Assembly: GCF_000004075.3 (NCBI RefSeq) | Contig: NC_026659.2 | Span: 1,674,001-1,738,000, forward strand | Source of the DNA: Cucumis sativus | Taxonomy: Eukaryota > Streptophyta > Magnoliopsida > Cucurbitales > Cucurbitaceae | Reading direction: 5' to 3' | Length of the DNA stretch: 64,000 nucleotides | In this document: piece after piece, positions 39,370 to 52,600 of the stretch | Numbering within the stretch: position 1 is the first letter of the stretch | How the letters are laid out: the number at the start of each line of letters is the position of its first letter | Made by a program: the position numbers and the translations under genes | Notes under the pieces: generated by a model | Database searches by the model: none | What the model saw: the letters and a program-made list of their open reading frames with translations, nothing else | Told to the model about the DNA's origin: nothing

Positions 39370-39964
39370 AATATAATTTTTGTGAAAATGTGAAAAAATA
39401 AAAGACTCATTTACAAATTTAAATATATTATTCACCATGAGATATTGATATTTCATAGACGGGAGTAATGACCTTTGATCAACTGCGTGTATAAAATATC
39501 AAGCTATATCAATTAGTATTTTAAAAATAAATTTGTTTAATCATCCCAAATCAACAAGAGTAACCTATAACAAACACATCTAAAAGATAAATACAAAAAT
39601 GAAACGAGTTCCAACTAAGATACTGATTTATATTTTAACCAACTAAAAATATTAAAAACCAAACAAAAAGAACAAAATAAATTAGGCAAAACAAAACTAT
39701 TGTTAATTTACAAAAGAATCTATCTCAATTAACCTACAAATGCCAAAGATGTTTACGGTTTATAGTTGAATTATTTTTAAAAAATTGCTAATCTAAAAAC
39801 TATATTTAAGCACCTTAATAATAAAATTAGCAAAAACGGATGGCTCAATCCGTTAGTATAAACCGACAAAGATGATCAAAATTGAATAAACACGTTAGTT
39901 AACTAAACCGAATAGAAAAGGCGGGAACATGACTCCAAATTTTGTGGACGGGGCTAAGCATAAA

Positions 39965-41199
39965 TATAAAAAAGTACAAACCCTTCTTCTGCAAAAAGCA
40001 AATCAAAAAAATTAAATGACATAAATAAATTGAAAAAAAGAGGAAGAACAAAGAAGAGAGAGAGGAACTTTTTCTTTTGTTATTTTTAAAAATTTTTCTT
40101 CAATATTTTTCTTCAAATCAAACACATTGTTTCGTTGTCTCTGAATTTTCGGACCGGATTTGTGGCTCATACCTTACCTGAATTTTCTTTTCGAGTTTCT
40201 TCTCCATTTTTCCCTTTAGCAAATCGACCTGGAGCTTTGTATTTTCCGGTCCTAATTTTTGTTTCTTTTTTCTTGCTTTTTTTTTTTTTTCTCGTTTCAG
40301 TCGGGCCCCTTTGACGCAAAAATTTTCAGGTTTTCAAGAAATCTTTCTGGATAATCTCATTTTGTTCATGGTGTCAAAGGTACCGTTTCTGAACTATTGC
40401 TAAGGATGCGTGTCGATCTGTTTTAGCTTATTTATCAGCTGATACACGGGTTTTTGTAGACCCATTTCGATTATCTTTTGGGTTCTTTAGGTTACATTTC
40501 ATTTTTTCACCTCATAATTTGAATGTTCTAGCTCCTGTGTCATTGGGTTGTGATTGTAGAGCGATTTGAGCAAGGAAATGGAGACATTGTGTATGGCATT
40601 TTTATTTTTTGTTCTTTGGGGGGGGGGGGGGGGGGGGGTGTTGATAAGGATAGTTAAATTCCACTCAGTTCTGTTCGTAGGGAATAATTCTTGGGTATTC
40701 TAGGGCAGTAGTTATTTACTTGAAACATGGTGTAGCTGGGGTTTTAAAATTTAATGAACAGGTAAAAGTTGTGGAAATTTGATATCTAATAAAAGGATTG
40801 GTTGGCAGGTTGGCCGTAGCTGAAATTTGGGTGGCAACTGGCAATGTTTCCTCAGTTTCTCATCAGCATTTCACAGGTTGTTTCTTGAATGCCTATCTCT
40901 TCTTATAGTCTCTCTCAGCAAGATAAAAGGAAAATTTCCCTTGTTTTTAAAAAACGACATAATGGATTTATATAGAAAAACGATTCTTTTTAATCGATGA
41001 ACAACATTGCATGACTTCGGTGGTTTGGTATGAGTGAAGACATAAAGGTGCATCTCTTTTCAGTGCATACAATAGTTAATGTGGTATGGTATTTTTTTAG
41101 CTCCATGTTTGCCTGGATTGTGGAAAGAGTAGATCCTTGAGGATTTTGTTATGAACATACCCTTCGAGCTGTACTCGGCTGGTTCAGAAGTTCTGGTGA
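39965..41199 (+). promoter_or_regulatory. Promoter and 5' leader region of the kinesin-14 gene
   Basis: A TATA-like TATAAAAAA is at 39965-39973, followed by a T/C-rich leader from about 40060. Candidate leader splice sites are a donor at about 40380 and an acceptor ending near 40808. An upstream ATG at 41151 opens an 18-codon frame that overlaps the main start (listed separately). A 21-base G run lies at 40618-40638. These are sequence-only guesses. Confidence 0.35.
40618..40638. repeat. 21-base G homopolymer
   Basis: Twenty-one consecutive G residues lie in the presumed kinesin leader or leader intron, in very A/T-rich surroundings. Such a run could fold into G-quadruplex structures on the coding strand. 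It is also a place where sequencing and assembly errors are likely. Confidence 0.85.
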
Positions 41200-41207
41200 A
41201 TGGCTGA
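41151..41207 (+). CDS. Candidate upstream ORF overlapping the kinesin start codon
   Basis: An ATG at 41151 opens 18 codons ending in TGA at 41205-41207. It overlaps the main ATG (41200) in a different frame. If this stretch is in the mature leader, ribosomes starting here would pass the main start, so the uORF could lower kinesin translation. No transcript evidence is available. Confidence 0.3.
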   Translation: MNIPFELYSAGSEVLVNG

Positions 41208-44200
41208 ATGTAAGTCTCTTTGTTTATCTGAAGTTTTTTGCATATTAGATATTATGTTTTTTCTCATATCCATATTTAACCTTAAGTTATCTTTAATATT
41301 AGCCAAACTGAAATTGGAGCTGGTGGAGTGGTTAAATTGTATGCTCCCCCATATAAATTTGCCACTGGATGCTTCAGATGAGGAATTGAGACTATGCTTG
41401 AGTGATGGAAGTGTGTTATGCAGCATATTGGATAAACTATGCCCTGGTGCAGTTCAGGTTCGATGGCATTTGATGGCCTTTTTTCATTACTTTTCTGTTC
41501 TTATATATTTTTTCAGTGTAATAATTTGTTCACATTTATTATCATTATCATTATCATTATCATTTTTTTTTAAATATTGGTTTCTTAAATTTATTTTCTT
41601 TTCTTTAGGGAGGCAATTCTAAGCCCATCACTCCTGATATCGAGAGGTTTCTGATAACTTTGGATGAATTAGGACTTCCTGGCTTTGAACCTTCTGCCTT
41701 GGAGCAGGTAAGTACTTTAGTTTGATGCAATTTAGTCCAACTGTGACATATAATACCTTCATTTTCTGTGATACAGATGATGTAAATTGTGGGAATACTT
41801 GTAGTTGTCTTTTATCTCATTCTCAGTTGAGTGAGTTAATTTTAACTTGTGGGGCTGTTTGGGCCACTGACTTATCTCAAAGCCAACATTAAAACAACTC
41901 CAACTAAGCTAAAACAATGCCTATCATAGTCACAAAAACCAGCCAACAAAAGTAGTTTTGTCCAGCCATAAGAATTTTGTGCAGTTCGTCACATATATTT
42001 TTAACTATTAGAAGGTATTAAATCATCATTCAAAATTTTAAAGTTAAATTTGATTGGTAAAAGTTGGGGGGGCTTGACCTTCAATTGTAAATGGATCATT
42101 TGAATTTGATGTCATATGACTTTTATCTAGAAGAAAAATCTGGTTTTGTGTGATAAACTTGTGATCCTTTGCAGCATTCTTGTGTAATCTGACTAGGTTC
42201 TTATAATCATACATCCATTCCTATAAAAACTGAAAACATATAATTATGGGGGTTCATCATTTATCACAATTGCAGCTGACTTGCCAACAAAACAAGACCT
42301 TAGTTGGGTTTTGTATTTATGTCGAATGAATCAGTTTCATGGCTTAAATATTGAAAGCTTTTATAGAATGAAATCTGATCAGGTATTATATGCAGGGATC
42401 TATTGCACCAGTTTTGCACTGTCTGAGCACACTTCGAGCTTCCTTTGATTTGAGTGTTGGGGATGAGTACACTCAAAATCATTCACGAAAAAAATGGAAC
42501 TTATACGAAGTAGATTCATTAGATGGAATCAATAATTTATCTGGGCAAAGATTTCAAGATTTTCCGAATGGTTCAGTTGTATCAGGTATGGTACGGGATT
42601 GGAAGGAGAATTTAAATTCTGCAAAATCAGATTTCATTGTGAAGTTTATTTATGGTTGACTTTCTTCTTGATTTTGAAAGGGCAATGTTCGTGAACCTAG
42701 AAAAAAGGTCTTTAAGATTGCACATTGTTACTTTTCACACAGCTTATTTATTTATTTTTTTTGGAAAAAATATTTAATTTAGTTTCTCCTTTCAGTTTTA
42801 GCTGATAACATTCATCATTCAGCCACACTGCAGTTAAAGAATTTTGACCTTAGATAAGTCACGTGCCAAACAGTCAATAGAGTGCATCTGAGACTTCACT
42901 AAGTTTCGTTTGGTGTTTCTTGTTTTCTTGTGGTTTGGTTGAGTATCTGCTGAAAACTGTTTCGTTCAACTTTATTAACATGCTCAAACGAAGCTCTGCA
43001 TCTGAGTAAACCATGCTTCACTTCATGCTATTCTATAATATTTTACCTTTTTGGCTCTTGTAATATTTGGAGATTTTCGTTTTTTATTTTTCTTGTTTGG
43101 TTCTCTTTTTACTATCGTCGGAACTTTTGTATCCTTGCAACTTATTTCTATATTTCCATCTATCAATGAAAAAGTTTGTTTCTAGTAAAGGAAAAGGCTT
43201 TAGATAATACAAAATATAAATACTGAATGAAATATCTAAAAAATTAGACATATTTTATACTGTGTTTCATTGGTTTTAACCTTGATGTCGGGTCTTTTGG
43301 ATGCTTGTGAAAACCAGGTTAGAGCAGGCAGGTATAACAAACTTACATTTGTCAGTAATATCTTTTATCAAGTTAATTCTTATGTTATAAAGATGTTTCG
43401 CCGGATCATATTTTTCCCAGAATTTTCGTGCTTCCTCTTAAACTCTAATACTGATAATGCAATTTATTTTATTCTTTTATTTTCTTGTTTGTTTGTTCTA
43501 GTGCCGTCTTATGGTTTAAACAGTCATATTCAATATGAGGATTATGGAGGGCAAGAACAAAATCATGATGTTTCTGGTTCTAACATTGTGGAGTTGATAA
43601 AATCGAAGAATCTTGAGGTAATCCCTTGAACCATTTTTAATTGTTTGTTTACACAAATGGTTTGCTCCAAAATATGATTAGATTCATTTCTTAAGTTCTG
43701 ATGTTGTTCTATGCAGAATGTCTCTACTCAATCACTTTTCAATATGATCAGTAGAATTCTGGATGGGAGTGTTGAAACAAAAAATGGAGATGTGTCACAT
43801 GTATGAGATTGATTATTATTCTACTTGAAGCATCTGAAATTTAGCCCAAGAAATTCGAACACTATATCTGAATTCAGGGCCATACTTTTATCCAGGATGG
43901 AATTTATTTGTATTTCAATTTCTAACTTTGTTTTTATTGGTTCAAATTTCTCTCAGCAAGTAGCTTATATTCTGAGAAAAGTTGTACAAGTGCTTGAGCA
44001 GAGAATTTTAACTCATGCTGGAAACCTGAAACATGTAATCTTTGCTAAGCATAATTTTTAACTTGGCATAGTATATTATCCTACATGACAAATAGAAATT
44101 AACTGCTGTCACTTATTTGGGCAGCAAAGCAATCTTTTGAAAGCTCGAGAGGAGAAATTTCTCTCAAAATTAAGAGTCCTTGAAACCCTTGCAACAGGAA

Positions 44201-47200
44201 CCACGGAAGAAAATGAGGTATTTTGATAAACATACAAATGTCCAAATCTTTGCTTTCAGTTTAGAAAACAAAATAATGTATTTCCTGGATATAAGTTGGT
44301 ATCATTACTTTTGTAGGTTGTCATGAACCAGCTTCAGCGTTTGAAGGTAGAATACTCACCCATTTTTTACCTCTGAGGAACTTTTCATGATTTTTGGTTC
44401 CTGACTTATTGTGGTGTGGGTTTTTATCAGATCATGCCATTTAGATGTAATGGGTTCCGTACTGTCTTGTCCTTTTTGCAATTTCTTATTTTAGCAAGAC
44501 ACAAATTTTAGTTGTAGAATTTGGTAGCTTCCTTGCTTCATAGGGCTCTATCATGAAGGAACTACAATAACTTGATATTGATGAAAAAGTTGAGTTGGTA
44601 CTTTGAGCTTTTTTCTCATTATTATTATTAATAAAAGAGATTCATTTCCTTTTAAAAAAAGAATTAGTGATGGTTTTTTTTTTTATATTGATTCTCATTT
44701 TTTCTATGGTTTGTGAGCGGGAGGCCCTTGTTGCATAGTTAGTTGCTTGGCTTTCTTGTTGAGCTATCTTTTTATATTCTTTCATTTTATCTTGATGAAA
44801 GCTCGACTTCTTAATGTATGCCACGGTTTGCCTGCTACTTTATTTCACCTAGTTGGAAATACACGTGCCATTTCTCTTTCTTTTGAAGCCTTTGATGATC
44901 TACCCATCATCTCATAACTGTTGAACAAGTTTGCTGATCTGTTTTAGCTGCTTCCAATTTTTAAGTTACTCAAGTGAACCAATCGGCTCGAGTTTTACAG
45001 GTGGTATGTGAAATTTGGCAGTATAGGGGGAAATCATTTACACTGCATGTCTACGAAGAATCTTTTGTACTATTTATTCCCAGATTACCGATTTTAAGTT
45101 GATTCCTGTTCCAATCTCCCTATAATATTACTTCTCATTTTTTAATAAAAACTTTTATTTTGGTTATCTCATAGACCCATTACTAGTTAGCAAACAGGGC
45201 CTAAATTGATATGTTACAATCATGTTACATCTAGCTCACATGACATATCAATATATCATTGTCTGACAGCTAGCATAATTTAAATCTTTGGCTAGTTTCT
45301 CAGATATATGCTAACTTTCATTTATTTGGTGTTGAAGATTGAAATGTTCAAGGTAGAGGAGATGAAAAACTGTGAGGAGCAGGATAAGATGGCGTTGAAG
45401 GAGCAAAAGGCACTCTGTGATGTCGAGTTATCAGACCTTAAAGATGAGCTAGAAAAAGCCAAGAGGGAACATGAAAATTATTGCTTACAGCAGGAAACAA
45501 ATGCTAAGGAGGAGAAAGCTAAGTTTGAGGAGAAACTAAATGAACTTGAATGCTTATTAGCTGATTCCAGGAAGCACGTTAAGGACCTTGAGACATTTTC
45601 TGAATCTAAATCACTGAAATGGAAAAAGAAAGAGTTCGTCTATCAAAATTTTATTGATGATCTGCTTCGAGCATTTCAGGTTTTTGTTATGTCATCTGCA
45701 TTGTTATTGTCCATAGTGCATGTTGTGTTGATTAGAGATATGAGTCATATAACTTCTATTTATTTTTTTAGGAATTAAGGATTTCCGTGGACTCCATCAA
45801 ACGTGAGGTCTTGAATACAAAAGGAAACTATGCTGAGGATTTTAATTTCCTTGGTAGGTTTAGCTTAATTTATCTCCGATTTTCTGTTTTATCTGCTCTT
45901 ATCAAATTTTCAATTTTTTGTTTTTTGTTTTGTTTTTGTTTTTAATGAGGTTGCCATCAATAGGGATGAAGTTCAAAGGATTAGCAGACGTGGCTCATAA
46001 TTACCATGCAGTTTTGAACGAAAATAGAAGATTGTATAATGAAGTTCAGGATTTAAAAGGTAGCATTTTTATTCTTTTCTCCCTCCTACACGAGCTTTCT
46101 CAATTTAGATGTGGCATTTCACAGGAAACATTCGAGTGTATTGTCGGATACGGCCATTCCTTCCAGGACAAAGCAAGAAGCTAACTACAGTTGAATATAT
46201 TGGTGAAAATGGTGAATTGGTAATTATAAATCCTGCTAAACAAGGAAAAGACAATCGTAGACTATTCAAATTCAATAAAGTTTTTGGTCCGACATGTTCA
46301 CAAGGTATTTTTAATCTTGTTCAATTTTGATTAACTATAGAATGATTTACTCTATTATGTTATTCATACCCACTGGATCATTTGTTTAATTTTATCATTA
46401 TTAATTTTTTTACGAGGTTTAAGCAGTTCCAGAGGTTATTTATTTATTTTTTCTAACTTCCTATTTGCATCTAATTATACTTGTTTACAGAGGATGTATT
46501 TTTAGACACTCAACCATTAATTCGATCGGTCCTTGATGGATATAATGTTTGCATATTTGCTTATGGACAAACTGGTTCAGGAAAGACCTATACTATGGTA
46601 TGCTCTATGTTATATATTTCTAGCACCGTATTTTTATCTTGCTCATTGGGGCTTATATGTGTTATTCCTTCTCAGAGTGGACCTGATGTATCATTGAGAA
46701 CAGAATGGGGTGTTAACTATCGAGCGTTAAATGACCTCTTCGAAATTTCTCAAAGCAGGAAGGGCTCTATTTCCTATGAGATTGGTGTCCAAATGGTTGA
46801 GATATACAATGAACAAGTCCGTGATCTGCTCTCAACTAGCGGTCTTCCAAAGAGATATCCTTCTTTGAATATTTTGCTATTATTTATAGATTTCTTTTAA
46901 TGTTTAATTGCCTTTCATTTTCAAAGAAAGAAATTGATCATTCAACCCAAAAGATAATTACACAATGGGAAGACAAAGAAACCTCTCAACTAGCTCATTG
47001 AGTAACAGAAAAAGAAAAAAAAAAAAAAACACTTGAATTGGCTTGTTTACACCATCCAGATACCTAAAAACTAGCCTGGTTAGCTTTGAATTCTTTACAA
47101 TCAATTATATTTTTTATTTTCTATTTAATCAATCAATTCATTATTTAGCCTTTACTAGCCACTTTAGAATAAGCATTAAGTGAAGTGGCTTTTTAATTTT

Positions 47201-49634
47201 TTTGATAACAAAAAACTTTATTTCCTTTGACTTGCACACACTTGGGATTTGGAACACCACTCAACCAAATGGGCTTGCAGTACCTGATGCTGGTATGCAT
47301 CCTGTTAGATCTACTGGCGATGTCCTGGATTTGATGAAGATTGGATTGACGAACAGGGCAGTTGGAGCCACAGCCTTGAATGAAAGAAGCAGCAGATCTC
47401 ATAGGTATTATTATTTTAAACGTGTCATCATTTGTCATTTATTGGCATACTTTAAGAATACATTTCATGCGATTGCTGATGCTGTGCAGTGTGCTGACAA
47501 TTCATGTTCGTGGTGTGGACTTGGAGACAGATGCTATTTTGCGTGGTAGTCTCCATTTAATAGATCTTGCCGGCAGTGAAAGGGTGGACCGTTCAGAGGC
47601 TACTGGAGATAGGCTGAAAGAGGCACAACACATTAACAAATCATTGTCAGCTCTTGGGGATGTAATTTTTGCTCTTGCACAGAAGACTCCGCACATTCCT
47701 TACAGAAATAGCAAACTAACCCAAGTTCTCCAAAGTTCTTTAGGTGTTTTCTTGCTTTTGCATTTAATTAGACCTTCATTATTTTATTTTCTGAGAATAC
47801 CTAGTTCATCACTGTTTTGCTTTATTTGAACCTCTAGGTGGTCAAGCGAAGACACTCATGTTTGTACAGATTAATCCTGATGTAGATTCATACTCCGAAA
47901 CTATAAGCACCTTGAAGTTTGCTGAAAGAGTTTCTGGTGTAGAGTTGGGTGCTGCCCGTAGCAACAAAGAGGGTAGATATGTTAGAGAACTCATGGATCA
48001 GGTCTTGACGACTTTTTATTATCTTCTAAAATTTTATTTTCTTTTAGAAAACAGTTTTTGAGTAATTGAACTGCAAACCTCCTTATATCTTGATCCCAAC
48101 AGTATGCACGTAATTACACAATTGCATTTGTTTTCTAATTTATGTTGACTCTGCAGGTGGCCGTTCTCAAGGATACCATTGCAAATAAAGATGAGGAGAT
48201 TGAGCGGTTGCAGTTGCTTAAAACTAATGGCAATGGTGTAAAGCATGGCGTTGGTTCCCTAAGACAGGAGTCATTTTCTCCTAGAAGACACTCTAGCATG
48301 ACTCCTCGGCAGAGCCAAAAGTCATCAGGGAGAAAAGGCTTAGGCATGAATAAAGCAGCATCTGACGTGGACAATTTCTCAGATTATGACAGGCGTTCTG
48401 AAGCTGGATCACTTCAGTCTATGGATGACTTTAAATATCACAAGCGTTCAGAATCTGGATCACATCTGTTTATAGAAGACTTTAGACAGCATAAGCATTC
48501 TGGGTCTGGGTCACATCTGTCTGTAGAGGACTTTGGACATCAGAAGGAATCTTCTTCACAGTTAAGGGATTTAAGTCAGAATGTTACTGATGATGTTGAC
48601 CTTTTAGGCTTTGGAAATGCTGATTCGGATGAGAGGTTAAGTGACATATCAGATGGGGTGCTTTCAATGGGAACTGAAACCGAGGGATCAATTTGCAGTG
48701 TCGTGGAATACACTCTATTCCCTGAAGTTGTAAAGCCATCAGATGTTTCGTTTGCCGATACTAAGTACCCAGAGAGCACATTGGATGCGAAAAGGCAAGC
48801 AGAGAGTGCAACAACTGGGGTGAAGTCATTGGTTCCTATTCCAGAAAAGTAAGTAATTACTATTTCCTCTTAAAATGTTATCTTTGTAAATTGTACTTGA
48901 CTTATTCATTTCATGCTTAAATTTGATTGGTGACACCACCAGCTACTATAAGTATGACTCTTTATCGTTTCTTGTAATTGGAGTGTCACGGGCTCACTTC
49001 ACTTATGGTTTACCACTTTAATATTAAGGCTTTGTGCACCCCCTCGCTAGCTCCAGGTATCACAAGTCCGGTTTTTCAGCTCAGGGTTTAACATCTCAAG
49101 TTATACCACCAGCACATCTCTAGCGGGGTCTATGACCTCTTACTTTCAGATATGGCAGAATAGGGGATACTTTTTAGTAATAATTTAAACCTTTTCTCTT
49201 GGTGCACGGTGTGATTTGTTTCGACATGGTTGGATGTGCCACCTTGGTGATTAAATTACCTGTCAAGAAATTAATCCTTTTGTCTCCTGTTTTATACAGA
49301 ACCAATCCACCACCGAAGACAGGCATCAGGCCCCCACAAAAGCCCGTGCAAGCCAAATCGTCAAGAGTTTCATTGACGAAAAGCTCCTCAAAGGCTCCAA
49401 CAGCATCAAGTATGAAAATCTATACGCTGTTGTTTTTACTCCAATGTTTTCCATATCATTTGCCTTATGTTTTCCTTTCCTTAATTTTGTTTTTGTTAAG
49501 ATACCAAACTTTTCATCGATAAACTGAAAAGTTCAAAAGGAGATCAAAGGAGAATACAAAAAAGCTCTCCAATTGGTGTTAATAACAAAAGAATTATAAC
49601 TACAAAAGAGAGTGGAAAGAGTGCACCATCTTGA
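41200..49634 (+). CDS. Kinesin-14 with N-terminal calponin-homology domain
   Basis: Twenty-one coding exons: 41200-41209, 41303-41457, 41609-41707, 42396-42585, 43502-43617, 43717-43800, 43957-44034, 44125-44217, 44317-44346, 45338-45679, 45772-45853, 45964-46059, 46125-46304, 46491-46597, 46676-46854, 47240-47404, 47490-47743, 47838-48001, 48157-48848, 49300-49409 and 49501-49634, giving 3360 nt and 1119 aa. A CH domain (about 4-105) precedes a coiled-coil region (about 250-450) and an internal motor domain starting at [11 protein letters not shown] (459). The P-loop G-Q-T-G-S-G-K-T is 544-551; switch motifs N-E-R-S-S-R-S-H and D-L-A-G-S-E follow. The neck before the motor is the kinesin-14 arrangement, expected for minus-end-directed motility on microtubules; CH-bearing plant members are known to link actin and microtubules. 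The tail has a 17-residue triple repeat. The first coding exon is only 10 nt, and one motor-domain intron is AT-AC. Confidence 0.92.
46855..47239 (+). other. Apparent U12-type AT-AC intron in the kinesin motor domain
   Basis: The 5' end reads ATATCCTT, the U12 AT-AC donor consensus, and the 3' end reads ..GCACAC, ending in AC. A branch-site-like TTTCCTTTGAC ends eight bases before the junction. Splicing here splits Arg614 and joins ...G-L-P-K-R to L-G-I-W-N-T, restoring the expected kinesin sequence and the frame of the whole 3360-nt coding region. No GT-AG pair nearby would do so. Confidence 0.85.
48391..48543 (+). repeat. Three in-frame 51-bp (17-residue) tandem repeats in the kinesin tail
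   Basis: Residues 887-937 form three units of pattern [RK]-x-S-x-x-G-S-x-x-x-x-[DE]-D-F-x-x-x. They lie in the Ser-rich tail after the motor, inside exon 19. Divergence between units suggests an old in-frame duplication. Confidence 0.8.
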
Positions 49635-52600
49635 GGTATTAAATGATTATTTGCCTTGTGCCATTATTCTTCTCTTCTACTTTTACCTTAGTTTAGAACT
49701 TGCATCATTTCCCAAGTCATTGCTAAATGATCTTTTTGGTTTGTGGCTTCACTTGTAACAGAACCGACATTCGAGAGTGTTATTGACCATGGGGTCTGTA
49801 GTTTTAATTCCCCAACCCTATTTTACTAAAAAAAAACGTCACTAACATTTATAATCTTTGAATCCAGCTTATTAGTACGTACGTCTATGCTAACCTAAGC
49901 ATAATTCGAACAGATAAGGCCCAAAGTATCTATTAATCTCTTTGAAGTTAGAGGTTCAACTTCCTCACTTTCAAATTTGGTGTACTCGATGATAGCTCAA
50001 ATTTTTATCGATCATTTTAGATGACCTCATCTTACTGTTTAACTAGATCGTTAGCGTTTTCTTCTTCTTTCTTCTTTCTTCTTTCTTTCTTTTCTGTTAT
50101 TTTTTTTTCTTTTGACATTCTCCTTGCTCATTTACCCCTCTCTATTTTGATGGAAATCAGGTATCAAAAAAATGATTGTTGGTAGCTCATCATCCTCGAA
50201 AAGCAGGACAAGGTGGAAGTGAATCAACCTAAAAGTAATCTGGGTAGAAAAATTCTTAGAGCCTAATCATTATTTTGTGTAGTTCTTGGTTGCAGTTTAA
50301 CTTCACACTTGGTAGTTTCTGGCTCATCTCATAGGGGTTGCCTTTTGCCATTCTAATTGGAATATCATAATTTCTTCCTCTTGTTGTATATCTGTGTGCT
50401 ATAAGGTTAGCTATTGTTTAAATAACAATGATCACTTTAAACCTTTCCATCCACTCATATTATATCTCTCTACCTGAAATATCGCTGCTCTCTAACTTCT
50501 TGTATATTCCCAAGTTATCAATTATGAAAATTGAAACTTACATGTAAGTGTTAAAATTGATGTCTTAAACTCACCTAATCGTAGAAATGTTAACCATGGT
50601 ATACACAATTTTTGTCATTTGAAAGTCTAATTTGATGGTTCAATTTTCTATAGGTAAAAGTTTAAGGATGTAATTATAACCCTAATTATATTTTTGGTAT
50701 GTTTTCTTTTTCTTTTTCTACATGTAAGTTATAATTTATTTTCATAATTTTTTTTTCAAAACATTAGATGTATTTTAAGTCAATACATAACGTTAAAATT
50801 TTGTTTTTGTATTTTTCAATAAATTTTGAAAAATAATTCCAACTAATGGTAATGGTTAGTTTAGTTCAAACATATAATCTTTTTTAATAGTCTTACTAAA
50901 CTCATCGGGCTCCAAACATTGTCTACTTCTAATCTTCCCTCTAATGTTATGAAAAACTATTTTCTACATATATACAAATAATTCAAACCTATATATTAAG
51001 AAAAATGTGTTCACAATGTTTTTTTTCAAAATACAAACTACAAAAAAATCTTTTTAAATAGAAAAATAACGTAATTGCCAACAATAACCTATTTCAACTA
51101 GCATTATTGTACAGTGAGAGTTAAGATGTTCTAGATTCAAATTCATTGACCTCCAATTTGGTTTGAATCCAGATTATTCTTTACAATAAACTCATTATTT
51201 ATCAAACTTTTATTTCTCCGAAATTGAATATAGTTCAATTAGGTCACGAGTTTCAAAACGTAAACAACTACTAAAATTTATTTATTGATAAACTATTTAC
51301 AAAATATAATAAAATTTTATTATTTTATAAATCAACATGTTTAGAATATAAAATTTCATCATAGATATTTTAGTTTCCTATTTTTGAAAATACCTCACAA
51401 TAAAATATGATAAAATTTAGAAAATATCTACAAATATAAAAATATCATTTATCCGTCTAATTTACTATATTTAAATACAGCAAAATAAAAAAAAAGTATG
51501 TATATTAAAAAACAATAAAATTGATTTATCAATTATCAAATAGGAAAAGAAGACGAACAAGAAAAGAAAAAGTTGAAGAATAGTTAAACCCATCATAAAT
51601 CTTTTTGTAAAATGAGTATAATATTTCGCCCAATACTTCATTTCGATGATGGGAGCTCAACTTTGTCTGAGGTTAGATGTTTATCTTTCATAGCATTTTC
51701 TGTTCATCCTTTCAGTTTTCTTCCAAGTATTGCTTAATCGCTGATTGACTGCTGAAACAACTTAGAAAATGAAATCATCATCTGCTGTACTAGGTTTCTT
51801 GTTTTATTCAGCGAGATTGTGGTTGAAGAAGTGAATTTCAAAAAAGAAATAAGAGAAGAAAATTTGAGTCAACCCATCTTTCGAATGCTTCAGACGGATA
51901 CTTGACTTGAATTAATTCTTGAAGCTATAGGTTTTAATGTTTTTAGTTAATTTAAGTATGAGATATTGTGGTCATTTTGGCCCTTTTTTAGTGGTTTTTA
52001 AGTGCATTGTGGAACATTGAGTTGGGGATTGTTAGATCAGTTTGTATTAATCGGTTTACAGTAGTCTTGTCTTTCAATTTTGTAATGGGTTCAGTGGCGG
52101 TTTATACTGCATTGAATCTCGTTTAGAATTTTGAACAAAAACTAAATAAAAAACCAAGTTTGAAGCTTCCTTTGTCGGTATTTAAAATTTAGTTAAAATT
52201 TCAAAATCGTTGTTAGAAAATGGATTACAAACAAAGAAATTTGTTACTAAATATATAATTGTGATTTTTTTTAAAGCTGAAATTTAGAAATCTTTTCAAA
52301 TAATATCCAATATTTTTCTAAGGAGATACATATTTAGCTGAGCTACATATGGCGGTATTGCCTTATGACTAGATTTGTTGGAATGACGTGTGGTATAACC
52401 CTTGTACTTGACTTTTGTTCCAGGGTCCTCCAATTTTAACTATGTGGTCGTTTTTTTTGGGACCAAGTGGACTGGATGTATGTAACTCGATTGAACTTGA
52501 ATTCTCTGCAATGTGAAGGTATGCAAGAATTGATTTGTAACTGATAATTGGGGTGTCCTTTGTGCTACTATCTGCACAGCTATTCTTACACTACCTGCTT

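Larger units (their letters stand above)
36850..39950. other. A/T-rich intergenic region, no gene seen
   Basis: Dense stops in all frames and strong A/T bias. It contains T runs of 17 (from 38218) and 18 (from 38719), a 21-base near-perfect hairpin at 37669-37689, a repeat-like stretch at about 37580-37820 and a short tandem duplication at about 39302-39369. The left edge is TyrRS promoter flank. Confidence 0.55.
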
